Shown here one piece after another: positions 6,767 through 12,013 of a DNA stretch of 12,013 nucleotides. The stretch covers positions 1 to 12,013 of the forward strand of contig CAIUSQ010000109.1 in assembly GCA_903901905.1 (NCBI GenBank). The letters are read 5' to 3'. The DNA comes from an uncultured Actinomycetes bacterium. GTDB lineage: Bacteria > Actinomycetota > Actinomycetes > Nanopelagicales > Nanopelagicaceae. Every line of letters starts with the position of its first letter. Within the stretch, counting starts at the first letter, position 1. A program made the position numbers and the translations under genes. The notes below the pieces were generated by a model. That model did not search any database. It worked only from the letters and a program-made list of their open reading frames with translations, and was not told the DNA's origin.

Positions 6767-7738
6767 TTACCGACGACTGGATACTGGCCTAACGTCAGAG
6801 AGAAGTGTTTCAAGTACCTTGGCGGTGCGAAGGGCGCTTTCTCCTGTGCTAGGACAGCTGCCAACACCGTTCCACTCATCCATAATTGTTTGGACCAGCG
6901 GCTGATGAACCGTCTGAGGATCTTCAGCTTCGATGAGTTCCACATGATTTCCGCGTCGAAGTTCAATGGGCCGTGGCGCCGAAATGGAAACAACCAACGA
7001 TCCTTCGACACCCACAATTGTCATGCGATCTTCGTCGAACTTAGAGTCATAGCACCAAGTGCCAGAACCTAAAACTCCCCCAGGAAACCGGAAAGTCGCG
7101 ACAACGGTATCTTCGTTTGCACTCTTACTGGAAGAAGTAGCTCTGCCCTGAACGTCCTCCAAAGGGCCGAATACAAAGTCAAGCCAATCAAGGGTGTGAC
7201 AAGCCGAGTCAAAAAACCAACCACCACCCGATAGCCCTGGCTGGTTCTGCCAAGACCCTTCCCGATATCCCTGAAAGCGAATGGAATTTACCGCTCGAAC
7301 CGTTCCAATCGCCCCTTCGGCAATAAGGGTTCGGACCTGCTCAAACCTTGGCAACGCTCGGCGATAGTAGGCCGTCCATAGCGGTACTCCTGCACGACTG
7401 CACGCCTCAATCATCTCCCTGCATTCTGAAGAGTTGACGGCCATTGGTTTTTCTACATAGACAGCTTTACCCGCTGCCGCGGCGCGCATGGTGTATTCCG
7501 CGTGAGTATTGGGATGAGTGGCGATATACACAGCGTCGATATCGTCGGACTCGAAAATTTCGTTAGCGTCAGTCGTCCACCGACCAACCCCATGGCGCTC
7601 GGCGTAGCTTTCCGCGCGCCCGGCATCTCTGCGCATCACCGAAACAAGTTTGGACCCGGGAACTTTGTTAAAAGCTGGCCCACTCTTCACCTCGGTTACG
7701 TCGCCGCAACCAATAATTGCCCAGTTCATCCTCTTCAC
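6767..7738 (-). CDS. Gfo/Idh/MocA family NAD(P)-dependent oxidoreductase
   Basis: This 323-residue cytosolic dehydrogenase belongs to the family that acts on sugars, inositols and related polyols. The N-terminal Rossmann fold starts MNWAIIGCGDV, with the dinucleotide loop GCGDV at about 10-14, then YIATHPNTHAEY at 71-82 and the family's EKP motif at 96-98 (VYVEKPMA). The substrate domain has GGGWFFDSACHTLDWL at 171-186, where His181 is the expected catalytic or substrate-contact residue. The substrate cannot be read from sequence. The start is GTG 7738 with GAGGGG nine bases upstream. ATG 7729 is an alternative, but its nearest purine run touches it. Sampled lines are about 55% G+C, against about 40-45% in tig and clpP, and CGG/GCG codons are common, suggesting a different origin. 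The gene is bracketed by two tRNA-Gly sequences and has no operon partner. Confidence 0.93.
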   Translation of the reverse strand: MKRMNWAIIGCGDVTEVKSGPAFNKVPGSKLVSVMRRDAGRAESYAERHGVGRWTTDANEIFESDDIDAVYIATHPNTHAEYTMRAAAAGKAVYVEKPMAVNSSECREMIEACSRAGVPLWTAYYRRALPRFEQVRTLIAEGAIGTVRAVNSIRFQGYREGSWQNQPGLSGGGWFFDSACHTLDWLDFVFGPLEDVQGRATSSSKSANEDTVVATFRFPGGVLGSGTWCYDSKFDEDRMTIVGVEGSLVVSISAPRPIELRRGNHVELIEAEDPQTVHQPLVQTIMDEWNGVGSCPSTGESALRTAKVLETLLSDVRPVSSRR

Positions 7739-8072
7739 TGTGATTGTCCCCTCGAGTCGAGTGTGGAAGCTCAGGTGCCCTGCTCTATTCAGCTACAAAA
7801 GTTTCCAGTACCGACCATTGATTATTCGGACTATTCGCGGGAACTGCAAGCATTTCCACCATATTACTTCCAGAGATGTTCAGAAAGGGGAGCTAGCCTG
7901 CACCCTAAATGCGTCATGGATTCTCTTTCATGATGCCCTCATCGATTGCGACATTGAGAACCGCCAGGTAATTTTCTTACATTTCCAAATTGATTGCGCA
8001 CATGCATAAGTATTTACCGAATATGCCGCTGCTGACCTGCGCAAATAATCTTCGGCTTTTCCAAGAGCGGTG
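7739..8072. other. gene-free stretch upstream of the oxidoreductase
   Basis: I see no credible gene on either strand here. The plus-strand frames that cross it lack a ribosome binding site and run antisense into the oxidoreductase. On the minus strand, TTTAGGGT (about 7899-7906) could hold a -10 hexamer for the oxidoreductase. A decayed passenger gene cannot be excluded. Confidence 0.5.
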
Positions 8073-8112
8073 AGCTTGGAAGGCTGGGTCTCTACCGTTG
8101 AGCCACTCCCGC
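8073..8112 (-). pseudogene. tRNA-Gly 5'-half fragment (probable attachment-site repeat)
   Basis: These 40 bases match the 5' half of the intact tRNA-Gly (6497-6536) in the same orientation, 36 of 40 identical. The first 16 (8073-8088), covering the anticodon loop and flanking stem bases, are perfect. The four changes lie in the D arm and acceptor strand. Two would break pairs (A opposite G in the D stem; A opposite A if joined to the present 3' acceptor strand). Similarity stops sharply at 8073, with no 3' half, so it is not a working tRNA. It stands 73 bases from tRNA-Pro and divergent from it. Confidence 0.85.
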
Positions 8113-8142
8113 AGGTGCTTAAGGCTAAAGGTGCCGGGCCGG

Positions 8143-8171
8143 TAATTAGGGCAGGAAATCTGGTTTAGACT
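8143..8171 (+). promoter_or_regulatory. candidate promoter of tRNA-Pro
   Basis: TAATTA (8143-8148) and TAGACT (8166-8171) are separated by 17 bases, and the -10-like box ends 14 bases before the mature tRNA 5' end, a normal distance. The -35 match is poor, so the call rests on spacing and position. Confidence 0.35.
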
Positions 8172-8185
8172 CTCGCTTTGCGCCT

Positions 8186-8261
8186 CGGGGCGTAGCGTAG
8201 TGGCTAGCGCGCCTGCTTTGGGAGCAGGAGATCGGGAGTTCGAATCTCCCCGCCCCGACCA
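8186..8261 (+). tRNA. tRNA-Pro (anticodon TGG)
   Basis: A complete 76-base cloverleaf with encoded CCA. Acceptor arms CGGGGCG/CGCCCCG pair fully; the anticodon stem CCTGC/GCAGG encloses TTTGGGA with anticodon TGG; the T arm is GGGAG-TTCGAAT-CTCCC; the discriminator is A. It reads CCN proline codons. It ends 34 bases before the trigger factor start and may share a transcript with it. Confidence 0.96.
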
Positions 8262-8295
8262 AAATATTTTAAATTGAACCCATGAGGAGTAATTC

Positions 8296-9591
8296 GTGAA
8301 AAGTTCAGTCGAGGTTCTATCGCCAACTCGCGTTCGATTTGATGTTGAAGTTGAGTTTTCTGAGCTTGAATCACACGTGACAAATGCTTACGCAAAGGTT
8401 GCAACACAGGTAAGTATTCCCGGATTTCGCAAGGGCAAAGTACCTGCATCCATGATTGACCAACGCGTTGGTCGAGGCACAGTAATTGATGAGGCAATTA
8501 ATTCGGCCTTGCCTGAGTTTTATGGCAAAGCGGCAAGAGAGCACTCTGTAGCTGTAATTGGTCGTCCAGAAGTTGATGTAAAAGAGTTTGTAGATCACGA
8601 GAAGCTTGTTTTTACCGTCGAAGTTGATGTTCGACCAGAGGTAAAGCTGCCAGATTTTTCAAAGATCACAATTGAAGTAGATGATGTCAAAGTTGAAGAC
8701 AGCGATGTTGATGAGCAGATCGAGTCACTTCGCACGCGTTTTGGCACATTAACTACTGTTGATCGAGTGGTTAAGACCGGTGATTTTGCAATGCTAGATC
8801 TAACAGCATTTATTGATGGAGCCGAAGTTGATGGCGGCCAGGCAAATGACATTTCATATGAAGTTGGATCAGGCAAGATGATCGACGGGTTAGATGATGC
8901 TCTCGTTGGAATGGCAGTTAATGAAGTAAAGCAGTTTGATACAAAGCTTGTTGGACAGCAAGATGGAGAAAAAGGCGAAGTTAAGGCAACTGTAAAGGCT
9001 GTTAAAGAGCGCGAGCTACCGCCAGTTGATGATGCATTCGCAAAGCTTGCTTCTGAATTTGATACGTTGGCCGAGCTCAAGGCAGATTTTGTTGTTCGTT
9101 TAGAGCGGGTTAAAAAGATGGAGCAGGGTGCACAGGCAAGAGATCGCCTAGTTGAAAAACTCTTGGCAGAAAATGAGATTCCTGTTCCAGATAATTTGGT
9201 CGAACTTGAGGTAAATGATCACCTAGAGGGTGAAGGCCGTATGGAAGATGCTGAGCACCGCGCTGAAGTAGATGGTCAGGTTCGATCATCACTGAAATCT
9301 GATTTCCTACTCGATGCAATTGTTCAGGCCGAAGAAGTTCAAATAACTGAAGTTGAGTTAACTGAATACTTAGTGCGCACATCACAGCGCTATGGAATGG
9401 CGCCGCAACAGTTTGCAGAAGAGTTGCAAAAGGCCGGACAGATTCAGCAGTTAGTTGCAGAGGTAACTCGTGCTAAAGCATTGGCATCTGTGTTGGGTCG
9501 AATTACTGTTAAAGATGCATCAGGCAACGTTGTTGATCTAGAAGCCCTTGCACCAAAGGCTGATCCTGCTGATCTTGTCGAAGAGGCTTAA
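8296..9591 (+). CDS. tig: trigger factor, ribosome-associated chaperone and peptidyl-prolyl isomerase
   Basis: This 431-residue protein binds at the ribosomal exit tunnel and shields emerging chains. The N-terminal ribosome-binding domain (about 1-145) has the signature PGFRKGKVP at 42-50, which docks on protein L23. The FKBP-type isomerase domain follows at about 155-240 (GDFAMLDLTAFIDG, then YEVGSGKMIDGLDDALVGM). The helical C-terminal domain, about 255-415, forms the chaperone cradle, ending in an acidic tail. Length is in the usual range. The start is GTG 8296 with GAGGAG six bases upstream. It lies directly ahead of clpP1-clpP2-clpX, the common bacterial linkage of folding and degradation genes. 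A 162-base gap with promoter-like features separates it from clpP1, so the clp genes are probably transcribed on their own. Confidence 0.97.
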   Translation: MKSSVEVLSPTRVRFDVEVEFSELESHVTNAYAKVATQVSIPGFRKGKVPASMIDQRVGRGTVIDEAINSALPEFYGKAAREHSVAVIGRPEVDVKEFVDHEKLVFTVEVDVRPEVKLPDFSKITIEVDDVKVEDSDVDEQIESLRTRFGTLTTVDRVVKTGDFAMLDLTAFIDGAEVDGGQANDISYEVGSGKMIDGLDDALVGMAVNEVKQFDTKLVGQQDGEKGEVKATVKAVKERELPPVDDAFAKLASEFDTLAELKADFVVRLERVKKMEQGAQARDRLVEKLLAENEIPVPDNLVELEVNDHLEGEGRMEDAEHRAEVDGQVRSSLKSDFLLDAIVQAEEVQITEVELTEYLVRTSQRYGMAPQQFAEELQKAGQIQQLVAEVTRAKALASVLGRITVKDASGNVVDLEALAPKADPADLVEEA

Positions 9592-9610
9592 TCTTCCTTT
9601 TTCGAATCTG

Positions 9611-9623
9611 CCCTCAGCGAACA
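9611..9623 (-). promoter_or_regulatory. ClgR-like box upstream of clpP1
   Basis: On the minus strand the site reads TGTTCGCTGAGGG. ClgR, the actinobacterial activator of clp genes, is reported to bind sites of the form CGCYNANRGCG with a GTTCGC-type half site, and this fits except at the final base or two. It lies about 140 bases before the clpP1 start and about 50 bases before a possible -10 hexamer TATAGG (9675-9680). A second copy precedes clpX. Confidence 0.5.
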
Positions 9624-9753
9624 CTGCGCAGATCAAGCATGGATCACGCGTGGAACACACGTAGTTCACAGATCTATAGGGCGTAATCGGGAAGCATTTA
9701 GAGCGCTTAATTGTTAAGGTCACTACAGGTAAAAAAATACAGGAGGCAATCAC

Positions 9754-10332
9754 GTGGATTCAGATAGCAAGATGAAGGACCAGATTTATAACCGCCTACT
9801 TGAAGAGCGAATTGTTTTCCTTTCAGGAGAAGTTCGAGACGACATGGCGAACATGGTCTGTGCGCAGCTTCTACTGCTCTCATCCATTGATGCAAAGAAA
9901 GACATCTTTTTATACATCAACTCACCTGGTGGATCAGTTACTGCAGGTATGGCCGTCTATGACACCATGCAGTTGATTCCAAATGATGTTGTTACCGTAA
10001 CAATGGGAATGGCTGCATCAATGGGCCAGTTCTTGTTAACAGCTGGTGCAAAGGGCAAGCGTTATGCGACAAAGCGCTCGCGAATTTTGATGCACCAACC
10101 ATTGGGAGGTATTGGCGGTAATGCGATTGATATTCGCATTCAGGCAGAGCAGATGGCAATTACAAAGCAGACAATGTCTGAACTAAATGCCTTACACACA
10201 GGTCAAAAGCTTGCCAAGATCATCGAAGATTCAGATCGTGATAACTGGTTTAATGCAGATGATGCCAAGGATTATGGATTTGTAGATCACGTTGTTACAT
10301 CAATGGCTCAGATCACTGGAGGAAAAGCGTAA
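9754..10332 (+). CDS. clpP1: ATP-dependent Clp protease proteolytic subunit 1
   Basis: This 192-residue serine peptidase subunit of the ClpP barrel degrades chains unfolded by ClpX or ClpC. The catalytic triad is complete: Ser89 in GMAASMG, His114 in LMHQPLGG and Asp163 in DRDNWF, with the spacing of E. coli ClpP (25 and 49 residues). The strand motif [14 protein letters not shown] at 54-67 lines the substrate groove. The start is GTG 9754, with an excellent AGGAGG seven bases upstream. Actinobacteria need two different ClpP rings for activity, and clpP2 follows with a one-base overlap, so the two subunits are made together. The N-terminal propeptide is very short compared with many homologues. 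Regulation by a ClgR-type activator is suggested by the upstream box. Confidence 0.97.
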   Translation: MDSDSKMKDQIYNRLLEERIVFLSGEVRDDMANMVCAQLLLLSSIDAKKDIFLYINSPGGSVTAGMAVYDTMQLIPNDVVTVTMGMAASMGQFLLTAGAKGKRYATKRSRILMHQPLGGIGGNAIDIRIQAEQMAITKQTMSELNALHTGQKLAKIIEDSDRDNWFNADDAKDYGFVDHVVTSMAQITGGKA

Positions 10333-10952
10333 TGGATAAGATTCAAGAGATCACCGCTCGCTACGTACTTCCAACGGTTGAAGAGAAAACTGCCTATGGA
10401 TTTAAACGTCAAGATCCTTACACAAAGTTATTTGAAGAGCGCATTATTTTCATGGGTCAGCCAATCGATGACACGGTTGCAAACGATGTAATGGCACAGT
10501 TGTTAACTTTGGAATCTATGGATCCTGAGCGCGACATTATGATTTACATTAATTCACCAGGCGGATCATTTACGGCGTTGACTGCAATTTATGACACCAT
10601 GCAGTTTGTTCGCCCAGATATCAGCACAATTTGTTTGGGCCAAGCTGCATCTGCGGCAGCAGTAATTCTTGCTGGTGGTGCAAAGGGCAAGCGCTATGCA
10701 CTTGAGCATTCACGTATTTTGATTCACCAACCATCATCAGAAGGTGGCGGTCAGGCATCTGACATCGAGATTCAAGCAAAAGAGATAGATCGCATTACTC
10801 GCTTGCAAGAAGATCTATTAGCTCGCCACGTAATCAAGTCATCAGAGGAAATTCGCAAAGACATTGAGCGAGACAAGATTTTGACATCTGCCGAGGCAGT
10901 TGAATACGGAATCATCGATCAGGTTCTTGAATCTCGTAAGGCCAAGAAGTAA
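10332..10952 (+). CDS. clpP2: ATP-dependent Clp protease proteolytic subunit 2
   Basis: This 206-residue second ClpP subunit should form the partner heptamer of a mixed ClpP1-ClpP2 barrel in the cytosol. The triad is Ser107 (GQAASAA), His132 (LIHQPSSEGGG) and Asp181 (IERDKIL). [14 protein letters not shown] at 72-85 matches the substrate strand. Compared with ClpP1 it has a longer N-terminus (about 18 residues more before the FEERIIF strand) and Pro-Ser-Ser-Glu after the His, a ClpP2-type feature. ATG 10332 overlaps the clpP1 stop as TAATG, and GGAGG at about 10318-10322 inside the clpP1 end acts as its binding site, which points to translational coupling and balanced subunit amounts. A possible terminator follows at 10984-11017. 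Confidence 0.97.
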   Translation: MDKIQEITARYVLPTVEEKTAYGFKRQDPYTKLFEERIIFMGQPIDDTVANDVMAQLLTLESMDPERDIMIYINSPGGSFTALTAIYDTMQFVRPDISTICLGQAASAAAVILAGGAKGKRYALEHSRILIHQPSSEGGGQASDIEIQAKEIDRITRLQEDLLARHVIKSSEEIRKDIERDKILTSAEAVEYGIIDQVLESRKAKK

Positions 10953-10983
10953 CTACTTCCTAGCCCCAGGTTTGGTTTTCGGC

Positions 10984-11017
10984 AAAGATTGCAAAGGTCT
11001 TGGGCTTGAATCTTTTT
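10984..11017 (+). terminator. possible terminator of the clpP1-clpP2 operon
   Basis: AAAGATT (10984-10990) pairs with AATCTTT (11009-11015), and after a bulged G, CAA pairs with TTG (10992-10994 with 11006-11008). The distal arm runs into five T's (11013-11017). The stem is A+T-rich, so termination may be partial, but the place, 31 bases after the clpP2 stop and ahead of the clpX promoter, is right. Confidence 0.45.
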
Positions 11018-11035
11018 GGATGGCTGCTGATTATT

Positions 11036-11048
11036 CTCTCGGCGAACA
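11036..11048 (-). promoter_or_regulatory. ClgR-like box upstream of clpX
   Basis: On the minus strand the site reads TGTTCGCCGAGAG, matching the clpP1 upstream box at 11 of 13 positions and keeping the pyrimidine/purine changes allowed by the CGCYNANRG pattern. It is centred about 60 bases upstream of the expected clpX transcription start, a usual place for an activator. Confidence 0.42.
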
Positions 11049-11090
11049 AAGCTCAGCCTTAAATCTCAAGCATAAAAGAGTGTGAGAATC

Positions 11091-11096
11091 TAAACT
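11091..11096 (+). promoter_or_regulatory. candidate -10 hexamer of a leaderless clpX transcript
   Basis: TAAACT ends six bases before the A of the clpX start codon (11103), so transcription would begin at the initiation codon itself. No Shine-Dalgarno sequence exists upstream of clpX. No convincing -35 hexamer is seen, in keeping with an activated promoter. Confidence 0.5.
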
Positions 11097-11102
11097 TGTC
11101 CA

Positions 11103-12013
11103 ATGACAAGAATCGGTGAAACAAGCGACCTGCTCAAATGCTCCTTTTGTGGCAAAACTCAAAAGCAGGTAAAAAAACTTATTGCCGGTCCTGGCGTTTA
11201 TATCTGCGATGAATGTATCGAGCTATGTAACGAGATTATTGTTGAAGAACTCAGTGAAGCCAATTCGCTGGGATTATCCGAACTTCCAAAACCACAAGCC
11301 ATCTTTGAATTTCTAGATCAATATGTAATTGGCCAAGATCGTGCCAAGAAGTCTTTATCAGTAGCTGTTTACAACCACTATAAGAGAGTTCAAAGTGGGG
11401 GAGTAAAAGGCGAAGATGGAATCGAATTAGCTAAGTCAAATATTTTAATGCTCGGACCAACTGGTTGCGGTAAGACGTTAATGGCACAAACTCTAGCTCG
11501 CATGCTTAACGTTCCATTTGCAATTGCAGATGCAACGGCGTTAACAGAGGCCGGATATGTTGGCGAAGATGTTGAGAACATTTTGCTCAAGCTTTTGCAA
11601 GCAGCAGATTACGATGTTAAAAAGGCTGAAACAGGAATTATCTATATAGATGAGATCGACAAAGTTGCACGTAAATCTGAGAACCCATCAATTACTCGCG
11701 ATGTATCGGGTGAAGGAGTGCAACAAGCTCTTCTTAAGATTCTAGAAGGAACAGTTGCATCTGTTCCGCCACAAGGGGGGCGCAAGCACCCTCATCAAGA
11801 GTTCATCCAGATTGATACAACAAATGTTTTGTTCATCGTTGGTGGAGCATTTTCAGGGTTAGAGAAGATCATCGAAAACCGTGTTGGAAAATCAGGCGTT
11901 GGATTTAATGCAACGCTACAAGATGCTAGCGATAAAAATCGTAAAGACATCTTCGCTGATGTAATGCCAGAAGATTTATTGAAATTTGGCATGATTCCAG
12001 AGTTCATTGGTCG
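11103..12013 (+). CDS. clpX: ATP-dependent Clp protease ATP-binding subunit ClpX (partial, 3' end outside window)
   Basis: The frame from ATG 11103 is open to the window edge, giving 303 full codons of a protein normally about 425 long. ClpX is the AAA+ hexameric unfoldase that recognises tagged substrates and threads them into ClpP. The N-terminal C4 zinc finger has Cys13, 16, 35 and 38. The AAA+ module shows Walker A GPTGCGKT at 118-125, pore loop GYVG at 151-154, Walker B IIYIDE at 179-184 and the RKH loop at 227-229. The window ends at PEFIGR, inside the codon of the expected arginine finger. Cys in the Walker A loop is normal for the family. There is no ribosome binding site, and a -10-like box sits just upstream, so the message is probably leaderless and separate from clpP1P2. 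Confidence 0.97.
   Translation, partial: MTRIGETSDLLKCSFCGKTQKQVKKLIAGPGVYICDECIELCNEIIVEELSEANSLGLSELPKPQAIFEFLDQYVIGQDRAKKSLSVAVYNHYKRVQSGGVKGEDGIELAKSNILMLGPTGCGKTLMAQTLARMLNVPFAIADATALTEAGYVGEDVENILLKLLQAADYDVKKAETGIIYIDEIDKVARKSENPSITRDVSGEGVQQALLKILEGTVASVPPQGGRKHPHQEFIQIDTTNVLFIVGGAFSGLEKIIENRVGKSGVGFNATLQDASDKNRKDIFADVMPEDLLKFGMIPEFIG

Noticed and set aside
7502..8009. Two plus-strand frames of 143 and 119 codons
   Set aside because: They begin inside the antisense of the oxidoreductase, have no binding site and show no protein-like pattern.
8204..8497. 97-codon minus-strand frame ending in EIRTPDLLLPKQAR
   Set aside because: The C-terminal peptide is the well-known false translation of the strand opposite a tRNA; the frame is antisense to tRNA-Pro and tig.
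8595..9080. 161-codon Ser/Thr-rich minus-strand frame
   Set aside because: It is the antisense shadow of the trigger factor coding sequence, with no binding site or family motif.
10607..10620. Another TGTTCGCC-like site, in clpP2
   Set aside because: It lies within codons for a conserved Phe-Val-Arg-Pro-Asp stretch, lacks the GAG half, and is not near a promoter.

Overview
The window looks like a chromosomal segment of a low-G+C actinobacterium, most likely a freshwater planktonic one of the Nanopelagicales/acI kind. The gene set and order are actinobacterial: HNH endonuclease, M1 aminopeptidase pepN, rpiB, tRNA-Gly/tRNA-Pro, then tig-clpP1-clpP2-clpX. The base composition of most genes (about 40-45% G+C in sampled lines) is far below that of Streptomyces or Mycobacterium. 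The lineage is an inference.

Left block (1-4693), housekeeping genes. The 5' end of a minus-strand membrane protein, probably an MscS-type channel, runs off the left edge. It is followed by a plus-strand HNH protein and a 59-residue single-span membrane protein that resembles a small cytochrome aa3 subunit. Next come minus-strand pepN, plus-strand trmB (tRNA m7G46 methyltransferase) and minus-strand rpiB (pentose phosphate isomerase). pepN and trmB are divergent across 55 bases. trmB and rpiB converge with 6 bases between them.

Middle block (4694-8185), variable. It holds a secreted helical protein with a Met/His/Gly/Lys-rich tail and its own terminator, a secreted collagen-like protein with 20 uninterrupted Gly-X-Y triplets, and an intact tRNA-Gly(TCC) on the minus strand. 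Beyond the tRNA lies a 1.5-kb segment with a G+C-richer Gfo/Idh/MocA oxidoreductase. That segment ends in a second, degenerate copy of the 5' half of the same tRNA-Gly, in the same orientation, just before a tRNA-Pro(TGG). The layout reads as an insertion into the anticodon region of an ancestral tRNA-Gly that once stood back to back with tRNA-Pro.

Right block (8186-12013), protein folding and proteolysis. Trigger factor meets nascent chains at the ribosome exit. ClpP1 and ClpP2, translationally coupled through a TAATG overlap, form the mixed peptidase, and ClpX (cut by the window edge) is the unfoldase that feeds it. Two copies of a TGTTCGCYGAGRG element, resembling ClgR boxes, lie upstream of clpP1 and clpX, so the two transcription units may be co-induced. 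clpX has no Shine-Dalgarno sequence and appears to be leaderless.
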